Below the pieces are notes generated by a model. It did not search any database, was not told the DNA's origin, and worked only from the letters and a program-made list of their open reading frames with translations. 64,000 bases of DNA from Adineta steineri (lineage: Eukaryota > Rotifera > Eurotatoria > Adinetida > Adinetidae): assembly GCA_905250115.1 (NCBI GenBank), contig CAJNOI010000088.1:112398-176397 (forward strand), given 5' to 3'. The first letter of the stretch is position 1, and each line of letters begins with the position of its first letter. Of the stretch, positions 24,201-34,250 are shown one piece after another. Position numbers and translations under genes: made by a program.

Positions 24201-27200
24201 TTCATACTAGAAATTGTTTTATATATTCATTTTTCGCTCGTGACTCATTATGCGTGAACAAGTCGTTTGCCTATTTTATATATTTATTCTCTCTCCCTCT
24301 TTTAACTTTACTATAAAGGCAGACAAGTAGATATTATTCTGTTACATTTTTATAGTAAGTAATGCTCCATATAGTTCATTTTCCGCTCGTAACTATACAC
24401 ATCGAAAATACTTTTTTCTCGGATTCGAGTTTGCTGTTCCTTCTACATTTATTAAGGATTTCGTATATAAACAGAATAGACGCAACATTACTATTTCTTA
24501 TAGTAGGTATTGTATGATAGTATTTGCTTTATAGGCATTAGGTGTAACGTTTGTATTGACAATAATATTCTATCGTAGTTGACGTTTAATTCAATAACAA
24601 GAGAGATGGTTTTTTTTATTTTTAGAATATTGTTTCTATTATCATTATGACCAGTGATCATTTTTTACAAACAGTATATATTGTTCAAGAAGAAACCATT
24701 AATATCTGGCAAAAAATGAATCAGTGGAAAAGAGAAATGGATATGCAACTAGGAGTTGAAAATATGAAGGTCTTAATTGGCTTGGTTGAAAGTATTACGA
24801 TCTTAAGGTGCTGGTTAGAAACACGTATTAATCAAGAATTGGTTAATCTAGATCCAGAAGAACAAGCAGAATGTGTGGAATTTGAACAGAAGTGTGACAA
24901 AGAATTAGATCAAATGCTGAAAATTATGCGTGAATCCGTTATTGTTTATATGACAAATGTCTAATAAATATTTGGTGGCATTATTTTTCGAACTTTGTTC
25001 CTTTTTTTTCGGGGATTTACGTTGTTTTCTTTAAATATTCTCATTATATTCTTGAAATTTTTATAGCCCAGCAAAATACAAAATAAAAAATAATCTAAAT
25101 TATAGTTTTAACTTTCTAACTCAGAGGCTACGATGTGCTCAGAAGTTGATAAGTATGTTTTCTATCTTTATAAAATAAATTAGTTCATCTAATGGTCATG
25201 TTTGTGTGTCCGAAACGAACAAGTAAACTCTTTTGATTTTGAAATTAATATTTCTATATGCATAAATATATGAAAGGTCTTTTGTAATACAATAAATATT
25301 ACGATAAGAAGATATATTAATACAAATATCCATCAGTTTTTATCTGATTGGTAATTTTTTAATAAATATAGGATAAATTATTTAAAATAGTTAATATAGT
25401 TCTTCAATGGAAAGATATTAAGAAAATTTCTAGTCATTGTGATATAAATATTTGTCGCAGATTTACTTTGAGAATGCAAAGTGTAGAGCATGTTTTTTTT
25501 TAATTATTTTCCTTTTATTTCTCTCTGGTCTGCTTGGAGAGTTCACCTTATACATAAAGACGCGAATGTCAACATAAATCCACGCAGAATAACGCAGAAC
25601 ATGCTTTGTTTTAGCATCCTTCGTTTTCATCTCTTTCTCTCTCTCTCTCCTTTCTAGTAGCATTGTCCAAGCTATTTTCTCGTAACCTAGATGTGAGCGG
25701 TCTCGTCATGTGGAATATGGTTATTCTTTTTATTATCCTTCGTTTTTTTTCTCTCTTATTCTCTCACTCTCACTCTCTCTTCGTGTCGCATTGTCCAAGC
25801 TATTTCATGGGGACGCAGATACGAGCGTATATACAACAAGAGAAGCATCAGGTGCATCATCATTTAGGATATTATATGGGATAACATTGTTTCGTTCATG
25901 AATAACATTACTCTTTTCCGTTACTCTCTCTTTGTTTACAATAATATTCTATTATAGTTTACTCTCGATTCAATGACAAGGAAGATGTTTTTTTATTTTT
26001 AGAATATTATTGCTATTATCATCATGGCTACAAATGATATTTTACGAACGAAAACTGATGTTAAAGACAAACTCATACGTCTCTGGCAAAGAATAAATCA
26101 GTGGAGACGAGATATTGTTGTGTATCCAAGTGGTCAAGTTATGAACGAATATTTTAATTTGGTTGAACAAATTATGTTCACCGGGAACCAGATAAGAACA
26201 CGTTTTAATGAAGAATGGATTAAACAAGATTTGGAAGAATTAGGTGAAATGCAGCAAAGTGTGAATCAGATATATACTAATTATATAACAGGTGGCTAAT
26301 AAATGCTTGCTGGCATTATTTTCGAACTTCTTTATATTTTTTTCAATGCTATGTGTTCTCTTTAATGCTTAGCGTTGTTATTTTTTTATATTTCAATCAT
26401 CTTACTGAAGTTCGAATATCTTAGAAAAAGAAGAAAATAAATATCATTATAAATTATATTTGTAAACTTATAACTCAAAAACTATCATGTATTCAGAAGT
26501 AGCATTAATCTATAGCAGATAAGTATGTTTTTTATCCTTATAAAATAAATGAGTTCATCTTATGATCATGTTTATGTGTCTGAAATAAACAAGTAGACCC
26601 TTTTCATTTTAGAAGTAATATTTCTATACGCATAAATATTAGAAAGGTTAAGCAAGATGATATTCGAATCAATGAATTGAGACATTCTATATCGATTAAA
26701 ACTTTTTGTGAGTCCTTGCCATTACTTTATCAGAATATATCAATATTCACTCGCGTTTACTTAATTTCTCGTTGGGAAAAAAAAAGATTTATAATTATAA
26801 TATACCTTGATCTATCAATGCACCAACAACTTTTGTATTATAATAATCTGGTAAAAGACGTTCACATAATGCTGCTAATGTCCAAAATGCATCTTCTTCG
26901 TTCATATAGAGTAAAAGTACTCCACCGATAATATTCATTGCTTGACAATAGCCTATATAAAAACAAAATTTTTTTTAGAATAAAAAATATACATGAAAAA
27001 ACAACATTATTCCTTACCAACATCAGTATTATGACAAGCATATGCTCTTAATAATCTTCGTAATGCACTAATACCTGATTCATTCTGAAAAGCTTTTTGA
27101 TCAGGTAATGCTCGATAAAGATCACGTTCAATTTCATCATTAGTTGAATCATGATAAGTTTTAACAAGTGACGATTGTTGAACTAATTTGTGATAGATAT

Positions 27201-29781
27201 TTGGATTTGCTGCTTTCTAAAAAAATAAATAAATTCATTTATTTTATTCTAATTAAATAAATCAACTAACATCATGTATTGCACCACTAAATATTAACCA
27301 TAATTCATTACGTAATGAATCAGGTATACCTTGAAATATTAATTCATATAATTCATTAGTTCTATACATTGTTGAACCTCTTCCATATGTAGTAAAATGC
27401 ATATTCCATAATGTTTCTCTTTCTTTTTCAAGTGTAAGTCGTTCTTCCGTATAATTACTATTAAATTGTAAATAGAGTGGCGGTGATAACGCTATAAAAA
27501 TGAATAATTATTTGAAAAGAAAACAGAACAAATAAATAATTTACTTATTTCTGATATATCAACATCTGCAGATTTTGCTTCTTCATATTGTGATAATATA
27601 TTTAATAATTTTTCATAAACAAATTCTCGATCCACAAAATTCAAAAATAGAAATTTTCCGGCCTAATATTTTAAATTAAAAAAAAGATATATATATTTAT
27701 ATTACAATACAAAATTTTACTTGTTCTTTTATTGTTATTATTATTGTAGATTGAGTATCAATATCTGGTAAAATTACATCATCGGACTGTTTTTTAATAG
27801 CGACTATATCACGAAATGGAATGATTAAATTAACTTGATGATAAACCTATTCAGATTTTTTATTTAAAAAAAAATATATATATAAATTAATTCTTACTCG
27901 ACTAGCGAAACACACAAAATTGAGCGATATATAAAGTTTACCAGACACATTGGAACGATTATAAGACGTATGCAAATGACATGCAACTTCACCATCTAAA
28001 CGTTCAGTTGCTGGTAAACGAAATCGACATTGATATAGTTCACTACGAGTTTTGGCATCAAGATCACGTTTTAATTGAGAGATTACTTTAGGTGCAGTTT
28101 TTCTAAAAAAAAACAAACAATTAATCGTTTTTAGATATTATTACTTAAAATAAGGCTTGGTTGCATTCTAAAACTTTTAATAATTCATTTCTTTTCCTTT
28201 TATGTTAATCAACCACTTATATATTCATTTCCGAATCCTCAAAAGAAGATTATCAGCGCAGCCCCGGTGGGGCTCAAAAAATGTGGAACTCACGTATGTT
28301 CGCACCAAAATATCTGATCACGTTTAAGTACTTTGTTTTCTTTTTTTGCTTAAATTCAATTAATTTATAGCTATTTTTAATGATTTTTCCTTTTTGTTAT
28401 TGAATCTGGAGGGAGGGGAGCTGTAAAACTTGAACTTAAAATTTACGTGAGTTTCACAAAATCATATTTATATAATATACATACTTAGTAACAGCTGGAA
28501 AGAAATCTTCTTCACGAAAAGCACCTTTTTCTGATAATAATCTATTCAATACAAAATAAAATTATAAGGCAAATTTTTTATGATTTCGATTACTTTTTCG
28601 CAGCAAAATTTGCTAATTGTTCCATCATTTGATATGTTTCATCAATATTTCTAAACATTGAAAAATCATGAACATGAAATCGAGTACCAATACGTATTGT
28701 TTCAGAAACATATGCTTGTAAACGTTCAAGTGACTACACAAAAAAAATATTTTTTTTATCTCAAATATTAATCAGTAAATTTCACTGACAGTTATATCAG
28801 TAAACTTCAATACAATAGTTATATCTTTGCCAAGTAAATATGAATAAAAACATAAATAATTCACTGATAAATATAGCCAACCTTGACGTGGTACACGTCC
28901 ACGCCAATATGAACAAGAATAATCTATTGATAACAAAAAAAAATATATATAAATAGATTCTTATAATAAAATTTACATGTAACAAGTTTTTCATCAATTG
29001 GAACATTAAATAATTTATGGAATTTTTTTGTTGCATTTTTAAATTTATCCGATTCAAAATCTATACGAAGAAGAATATTAAATAAATATTTGTACGTTGT
29101 TTTTTTCTTTCTCTTACCATCAATTTCAGCTTCATCAACTTGTGCACATAAACTTTTTATTTTACATTGAACATAATCAGTTACATCAACTCCTGCTTCA
29201 ATTCCTCCTAGAATAATAATAATTTAAAATCTATTTCATTCAATCGAAAAAAATTCTACCAAGTGTTGGTAATAGATTTTCTTCGATCCAGCTCCAATGC
29301 TCTTCAATTTCTTCTTTTGTGTCTGCTTCAGCAATCACTTCAAACAAAACAGGAAAAATAGAAGGAATAAATATTTAAAATTATTTTACAATGATAAACT
29401 TCCGAATCAGGTCTTTGATGAAGAATTCGATAACGATTTGTCTATGAAAATATCTTTTCGTTATTAAGAAAAAAAAGATTTGATTAATAGAATTTATTTT
29501 ACTTTGCTGTCTAATACAGAATCAATTGTAGCAACAAAAAGACTAGTAAAACCTCCATGTTCTTCATCATGACCTCGACGACGTTGTAATGCAAAATAAG
29601 GATTTGCTCGATCAGTAGACCTGTAATAGATGAAAATCGAGTTATACTTTTCGAATAAAAAAACAAAAATATGATTTTACCAAAATCCAGTGACCTAATA
29701 AAAATAAAATTTAATATTCTTATTCGTATTTTATAATATAGAAAAATAATTTACCAATATTTCTGATGGTTTCACCCACAT
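21251..29781 (-). CDS. TBC1D9: TBC1D9-like RabGAP with two GRAM domains
   Basis: A Rab GTPase-activating protein. Twenty-three exons join in phase to 1034 aa: 29755-29781, 29681-29694, 29503-29620, 29390-29441, 29260-29337, 29118-29207, 28977-29060, 28790-28923, 28594-28733, 28485-28541, 27898-28102, 27721-27846, 27545-27662, 27271-27491, 27018-27216, 26806-26952, 22950-23061, 22499-22895, 22103-22261, 21925-22048, 21689-21876, 21514-21625, 21251-21453. GRAM 1 includes [20 protein letters not shown] and GRAM 2 [16 protein letters not shown]. The TBC domain starts near [18 protein letters not shown] and keeps both catalytic fingers, IERDLYR and GYCQAMN, so it should be an active GAP. An EF-hand-like region and the TBC1D8/9 tail follow. 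The intron 23062-26805 is 3.7 kb and splits codon 604 (Gly of DQGVF). Exon 2 is only 14 nt. Confidence 0.93.
23230..23506 (+). pseudogene. RUFY-type FYVE zinc-finger remnant (copy A)
   Basis: After an acceptor (TTCTTCTAAATAG, near 23280) the exon reads [19 protein letters not shown], then [12 protein letters not shown], an in-frame [21 protein letters not shown] and [10 protein letters not shown]. All eight zinc-binding cysteines of a FYVE finger and the RKHHCRNCG core are present, as in the C-terminus of RUN-and-FYVE proteins. The upstream coiled coil and RUN domain are missing, so this is a broken 3' end. It lies on the opposite strand inside the 3.7-kb TBC1D9 intron. A partner remnant is at 34251-34905. 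Confidence 0.75.
23561..23815 (+). repeat. Duplicated RUFY 3' flank, copy A
   Basis: Starts GTTTTGTAATAAAATAAAT and runs through ACGATAAGAAGATATATTAA and TCTTCAATGGAAAGATAT to ATAGTATACTCTAAC. Related copies are at 25278-25475 (same strand) and 33955-34210 (inverted). Confidence 0.75.
23930..24395. repeat. Tandem array, about three 150-bp units, with an assembly gap
   Basis: Units begin GCTC(A/C/G)TGACTCA(T/A)TATGCG near 23926, 24074 and 24236, with a partial unit near 24386. Each continues through a CTCTCT..CTCTTTTA stretch and ATTCTGTTAC. Ten Ns at 24122-24131 mark an unresolved gap in the second unit, so the copy number may be underestimated. The array lies upstream of family copy 3. Confidence 0.8.
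24647..24964 (+). CDS. Small coiled-coil family protein, copy 3 (short form, 105 aa), nested in a TBC1D9 intron
   Basis: The nearest relative of copy 1 and exactly the same length. It begins [20 protein letters not shown], followed by [27 protein letters not shown] and [13 protein letters not shown]. The acceptor at 24624-24625 leaves a 21-nt leader before the ATG. The tail TAATAAATATTTGGTGGC is conserved. It lies antisense inside the 3.7-kb TBC1D9 intron, between the tandem array and a duplicated RUFY flank. It is intact and has no recognisable domain. Amino-acid similarity to copy 1 survives beside many base changes, which suggests past selection. Function is unknown. Confidence 0.6.
   Translation: MTSDHFLQTVYIVQEETINIWQKMNQWKREMDMQLGVENMKVLIGLVESITILRCWLETRINQELVNLDPEEQAECVEFEQKCDKELDQMLKIMRESVIVYMTNV
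25278..25475 (+). repeat. Duplicated RUFY 3' flank, copy B
   Basis: Joined directly to the 3' flank of family copy 3 at GAAAGG/TCTTTTGTAATAC. It matches 23561-23765 but has no FYVE exon before it, so it marks a recombination or insertion junction. Confidence 0.7.
25600..25830. repeat. CT-rich tracts and a duplicated GCATTGTCCAAGCTATTT segment
   Basis: (CT)n runs near 25630 and 25760 are each followed by a copy of GCATTGTCCAAGCTATTT (near 25659 and 25789), indicating a local tandem duplication of about 130 bp upstream of family copy 4. Confidence 0.6.
26024..26299 (+). CDS. Small coiled-coil family protein, copy 4 (91 aa), nested in a TBC1D9 intron
   Basis: A family member with the core [17 protein letters not shown] and [19 protein letters not shown]. 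It is shorter than copy 1, lacking part of the Glu-rich C-terminal segment, but has an uninterrupted frame ending NYITGG. The acceptor at 26001-26002 leaves 21 nt to the ATG. Upstream homology with copy 1 extends several hundred bases (CATCATTTAGGATAT, then GTTTCGTTCATGAATAACAT), so the duplicated unit is larger than the gene. It is antisense within the TBC1D9 intron. Function is unknown. Confidence 0.55.
   Translation: MATNDILRTKTDVKDKLIRLWQRINQWRRDIVVYPSGQVMNEYFNLVEQIMFTGNQIRTRFNEEWIKQDLEELGEMQQSVNQIYTNYITGG
28255..28470. repeat. Inverted-repeat segment in a TBC1D9 intron
   Basis: This intron (28103-28484) is about 380 bp against a norm of 50. TGTGGAACTCACGT (28282-28295) is mirrored by ACGTGAGTTTCACA (28445-28458), 13 of 14 matches, and a small hairpin AGCCCCGGTGGGGCT stands just outside. 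It looks like a MITE-type insertion. Target duplication was not identified. Confidence 0.4.
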
Positions 29782-31046
29782 TGTCGACTTAAAGACAATG
29801 ACAAAATAAAAGAATAATAAATGTGTAAAAATAAGGTAGAATGTCTAACCAATCAAGATTATGAACACAGATGATTGATATAATACTAGTTATTTATCCA
29901 CCAATCAAGATAGTTAATAAAATTCTATTGTATTTTTCTTCGTTTTAGTTCAAAAATTTATCTAAAATAAAGTGAGAATTCATTTTAAATTTACTAACAT
30001 TGACTGTAGCGCTGAAATAATTGAAATACGTAGTTCCTTTTGTTATACTCTAATGCACAGCACCTGTCGAGAAACAACATATTATTGTCAAAGGAAATTG
30101 TAATCAAAAGGCGTAATATAATCATATAAGTATAAATAGCATATATTGCGCCCTAGGAAAAGGTTTATTTATATAAAAATATATGCAATATGGTGTAACA
30201 ATAAGAGTATATCTCATACACAAGTATATATTTTTTTAACGAGAGAAAAACCATAGTTATTAAAATATTTTTTTTATATTGTAAGTATTTTGAGACGATA
30301 AAATCTAAAACAGAGACTGAATTAGTATGTAAAAAGTCTTTATTAATAAAGATCAAAGCGATGTATATTTCTAGATTATAATTTTTACCGAATAATACTC
30401 ATCCATCTTCATTAACTTGTCCTTCGACTGTCTGATTTATTGTTATCATAAAATAGTAGAAAACAAAACTGATGTATCACTATACATCGATGAAACTATT
30501 TATTAAAAAAAAAAGAATAATTCATAACGTTACGAAATAATCACTTCTCGAATGTCGAACATAACGTATGTTAAAAAGTTGCATGGGAATGAAACACATA
30601 TTTATTACAATGTATTTGAACTTGAGCAATTGAATATAATCGATTGATTTTTCAAATAGACGAGGAATTGATCAAGGAATCAATTTAATTATAAAGATTT
30701 GTAAAACAACGAAACATCTTCTATTTGCATTGAATCAAGTTTTCATAAAATTTGAATATACAAATTTATTGATAAATTAAAGTCATTATTAACTACTTTT
30801 TCGATTATTTTTTTGCATGTACTGTCCAGATTGATAGATAAGAAGAAACTTCATTCTTATCAAAACTATAACTTATAACATCTTTCATTTTCTTTTTTTT
30901 CTTGGTTATAATAATTTAAATAGGTGGAAAATATTAAAAAAACAACTCGCAACATCAAAAAAAAGGTAACAAAGTTCGAGAAAAATGTCTATAAACGTTT
31001 ATTGGTGATTTGTTATACCAACAGCATCATGAAGACGTTCTTCAAA
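29782..31046. other. Intergenic region upstream of TBC1D9
   Basis: About 1.26 kb. The lower part should hold the TBC1D9 promoter. The upper part is the 3' flank of family copy 5 (minus), recognisable by homology with the flank of copy 2. No other gene was seen. Confidence 0.4.
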
Positions 31047-31544
31047 TTAATCACCGTCTGATGCGTTTAAAATTTCTAAATTGTCTTCCCAACGTATAAG
31101 TTTACCGTATTCGGTCTCCCCGACTAAATCAGGATAAAAATCATCCAATTTTAACAGCATTTCGTCTAATTCTTCATCCATCTTTTCAAGTTCTTTCACT
31201 TTCTTCTCGCAATTGTTTAATTTTTCCTCGTAGTACTGTTCATATTCGGCAGATCTTATCTTTTCTTCACGAAGTTGTTTAATAAATTCTTCTGTTGCTT
31301 TGCTTTCTTTCATTTTTTTATTTACAACTGCCTCTAACTTGCTTCTTGTGAGCTTAATCCATTCGACATGACCATTTAATACCATTATATTTTCATGTGG
31401 TCCATTGACATCCATATCTCTATTGTACGTATTAATTGCTAGCCAAAGACGCTTAATTTCGTCTTTCAAATCTTCTACCGTTTGTGAAACATTATTTCTA
31501 ATTATAACGGCAATCGACACAATATTTAATAAATAAGAGAACAT
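31047..31544 (-). CDS. Small coiled-coil family protein, copy 5 (long form, 165 aa) with altered start
   Basis: The longest family member: core RLWLAINTYNRDMDVNGP, ENIMVLNGHVEWIKLTRSKL, then a long Glu/Lys coiled coil (FIKQLREEKIRSAEYEQ, VKELEKMDEELDEMLLKL) and a C-terminal LVGETEYGKLIRWEDNLE. At the position of the start codon in the other copies this one has ATA (Ile), and the AG of the leader acceptor is gone. The open frame instead begins at an ATG that lies in the leader of the other copies, adding the hydrophobic MFSYLLNIVSIAVIIRN, which could act as a signal anchor. Whether that extension is translated is not known. Function is unknown. Confidence 0.5.
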   Translation of the reverse strand: MFSYLLNIVSIAVIIRNNVSQTVEDLKDEIKRLWLAINTYNRDMDVNGPHENIMVLNGHVEWIKLTRSKLEAVVNKKMKESKATEEFIKQLREEKIRSAEYEQYYEEKLNNCEKKVKELEKMDEELDEMLLKLDDFYPDLVGETEYGKLIRWEDNLEILNASDGD

Positions 31545-31714
31545 CTTTCTTGTTATTGAATCAAAAGTAGACTAGAATCGAATGTTACTCTAAATACAGA
31601 AAAGTTAGACTAAATGGCTATAAAGTGATATCTAGCAAAACTCCATCAATTTTCTCCCTGTTCAAAAAAAACATTTGTAAGTACTCCAGTCAAAGGTAGA
31701 AATAAATCAACATT

Positions 31715-31909
31715 TTACATAGAATCTTCAGGATAAGGGTGCTCGTGTAAGTGACCGTTTGGGTAACACAACGAAGCTCGATTCATCTCTGCTTCAACAC
31801 CATCTTCACTAACTTCAACCCCCTTAGAACGAAAATGAATCTTATCGAAAAATACTTCTTGTAAGCGTGAGCGGCTACAGAAAAGTAGCAGTGTAAAAGT
31901 ATCGGTCAC
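31715..31909 (-). CDS. Short exon or gene fragment upstream of family copy 5
   Basis: An open frame of 64 residues: MTDTFTLLLFCSRSRLQEVF, then IHFRSKGVEVSEDGVEAEM and HLHEHPYPEDSM. It aligns with the degraded segment 3190-3336 upstream of family copy 2, both being followed by the same spacer into the family leader. It may therefore be the last exon of a neighbouring gene that was duplicated together with the family gene. No domain is recognised. Confidence 0.4.
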   Translation of the reverse strand: MTDTFTLLLFCSRSRLQEVFFDKIHFRSKGVEVSEDGVEAEMNRASLCYPNGHLHEHPYPEDSM

Positions 31910-32311
31910 TGTCTTTATATATTTACTTTATAGATAAGAGCAAACGAGTTCGCAGTTACATCCCCAATTTTTTTCTTCTTTCTTTATAGATTAAAGTAAA
32001 ACTGTCTAATTCAGTACACATATATTTAATACAATCTCGTATTTAATATACAAGTGTTGATTAATATTGCCTTATGAACCTATATTCTATTATTTTGATG
32101 AATGTATTCCAGACCCTATGTATCCAATATCTATTTACATTGAAAAAATTGAAGTTATATTAAATAGCAAATAATTGGTAGAGCATAATGACTAGTCTTT
32201 TTCTGCTGCTTGTTTTCAATAAAATTGAGTTTTTCATCCGGTTTTTATTGTTTGTTTTTCGTGAGATTTAATTTATTTCAAAATATTTTTTTTTCTTCGT
32301 CTTTTCTTGAT

Positions 32312-32458
32312 ATAAAATCGACTACAACTGGACAAGAACGATTATCATCTTTAGCATTAATAAATATAGAAAAAGATTATCAAATCGATATTGATACCAT
32401 TGTAACCGATTTTACAAATAAAAAAGGTGAAAGAAAAAAATATTTTGAAATTAAATGA
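32312..32458 (+). mobile_element. hAT transposase fragment (C-terminal dimerisation region)
   Basis: IKSTTTGQERLSSLALINIE followed by a short DF..KKGERKKYFEI ending resembles the C-terminal dimerisation region of hAT transposases of the TTF/ZMYM-linked type (..GQERL..LALI.IE). The DDE core and BED/TTF finger are absent, so this is a short remnant of a DNA transposon. Confidence 0.6.
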
Positions 32459-33120
32459 AAGAATTGTATATTTTTCGTAGGCAAAAATTGATTTTTTTTT
32501 CTACTATCAATACATATTCACGAACACTTATAACTATTCGACGAGTTAAAAATGAAAGAAGATTCTTTTACCTATAGTTCTTTCGAAAAGAAGCAGCTGT
32601 TAATATATTCTGAAAACTTTTATGTGAAGATCAAGTCCCACACCTAGTTGTCAGTGAACGAAGACAGTTAGAAAGACGAACATGAGTCTTTGGCAACTCG
32701 TTTTGAGTAAATTTGTTTCCGAGAAAAACGTTAGTCTGTTATAAGACTTTTAATTTACTCTCTGATGAACTAGTATACAAAGATTCAGCGCTATGACTTG
32801 GAAAAAGTAAGCTTATAAAAAAAGCTTCTACTGCAGAATCCATCAGTATGTGGAAGGGTGTACACTATACAGCCTTATTTAAAAGTTTATTGCATTCCCT
32901 AAGAAATCGAAACTGCGCCGCACGTACCTGTAAGTCATATTGGGCGTAAATATTCAGCATATAGCATACTCTGACAGAGAATAGCGCATCAGAAAAGAAT
33001 GAAAAAAAGGAGACCAAAAGAAAAGAAAATTGAAATAGTGTTGCGCAAAACGAGGTAAACCCTTTTCGTCATTGATTTTTTTTCGGACATCGGTCAGAAA
33101 AATCGATTCCGAATTCCAGT
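32459..33120. other. Non-coding stretch between hAT remnant and minisatellite
   Basis: About 660 bp. It is slightly less AT-rich than its surroundings but has no recognisable gene or repeat structure. Confidence 0.3.
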
Positions 33121-33390
33121 TGCTCTGAAAAAGTCCGGATGTTCCAAATGAAAAGTCCGGAAGATCGGAATGAAAAAGACCGACTGTTCGAAATGAAAGA
33201 CGTACAGATGTTCGCAACGGAAAATACAGGATGCTCGAAACATAAAATGACGGCTATTCGGAGTAAAAAATGACCGAAGTTCGAAATGTAAAATAATGAA
33301 TGCTCGGAATGAAAACGACGGACGTGCGTAAGAGCGAATGGTCGATGTTCGTAAGAAAATACTCCCGGTGCTCGAAATAGAAAAGAATTG
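33121..33390. repeat. Degenerate minisatellite, 23-bp unit, about 11-12 copies
   Basis: The consensus is close to TTCGAAATGAAAAATGACCGATG. Unit starts recur every 22-24 bases (for example TTCCAAATGAAAAG, TTCGAAATGAAAGACG, TTCGCAACGGAAAATAC, CTCGAAACATAAAATGACGG, TTCGGAGTAAAAAATGACC). Overlapping minus-strand ORFs here are repeat translations. Confidence 0.75.
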
Positions 33391-33639
33391 GTTTTTGAAA
33401 GAGTTGAAGTTATAATGTTCTTCTTTGGACAGTTTCGCACAAAAAAATATCAGGCAACAAATACTACAGATGAGAGAATAAGAAACTTGGAGAACAGAAA
33501 AAAGTTTCATATCTTATATTTTTTGCAGCATGTCTTATTTTCTTTGTTTTTCACTCAATAAACTGCTGAATGAAGATTTATGAGAATCAATAGCAAATTC
33601 TTTGATATCAGCACCAGTTGCGCTTGGACGTAGGCGATC

Positions 33640-33735
33640 TAATTTTTGGTGTAAGTGTGAGTATAGGTGAAGATATGCATGTGGAGTGTGGGTGTGGGTG
33701 TCGGTGTAGATATAGTGATGTGTATGATATACTCA
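33640..33735. repeat. TG-rich low-complexity tract
   Basis: GGTGTAAGTGTGAGTATAGG to GTGGGTGTGGGTGTCGGTG. It resembles 2980-3040. Confidence 0.5.
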
Positions 33736-33954
33736 CAGCCTCCAAGTCGGCCAATTGAGTCTATTAAAACCGATATCACCATCTTGTCGAGCGATGTTGC
33801 AGTCATTTAACCTTGCTTGATTGGCTGTATTTAGATATTAAAAAAGCAAAGGGGAAAATTGTGAATCTGTCATGCTTGGATAGATCATACGTAAGATTTT
33901 AGGATCTAGAATTCATTTCTTTTCTTGGATATTCATCGATATATTTAATAACCT

Positions 33955-34210
33955 TCTGTCAGAGTATACTATTGTTGGATTGTAGCCGGAATGTTTTTCA
34001 ATATGATTACATTCCAAAGGTAACCTCCGACAAATATTTAAATCACAATGACTGGAAATTCTTTTCATTGAAGAACTTTAATTACTATTTAAAAAGAATT
34101 TTTCCTATATTTATTCAAAAATTATCAATCACATAAAAACTGTAATATACTTATACCAATATATCTTCTTATCGTAATATTTATTTTATTACAAAACACT
34201 TTTCATATAT
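33955..34210 (-). repeat. Duplicated RUFY 3' flank, copy C (inverted)
   Basis: Reverse complement of the flank at 23561-23815. It shares TCTTCTTATCGTAATATTTA, CATTGAAGAAC and GAGTATACTATTGTT. Confidence 0.75.
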
Positions 34211-34250
34211 AAAAAGCAAACATATAAAATCGATGGAATATTAAAAGTCT

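Noticed and set aside
23926-24395. Possible CRISPR-like array
   Set aside because: Whole 150-bp units are repeated without unique spacers, and the sequence is eukaryotic.
21251-29781. Treating the TBC-domain C-terminal part (21.2-23.1 kb) and GRAM/TBC N-terminal part (26.8-29.8 kb) as two genes or a broken gene
   Set aside because: Donor and acceptor phases match and rebuild a conserved sequence across the junction, so one gene with a large intron is simpler.
32954-33510. Three overlapping minus-strand ORFs rich in Phe/Ser/His
   Set aside because: They are frames of the 23-bp minisatellite. Because 23 is not a multiple of three, all frames stay open similarly.
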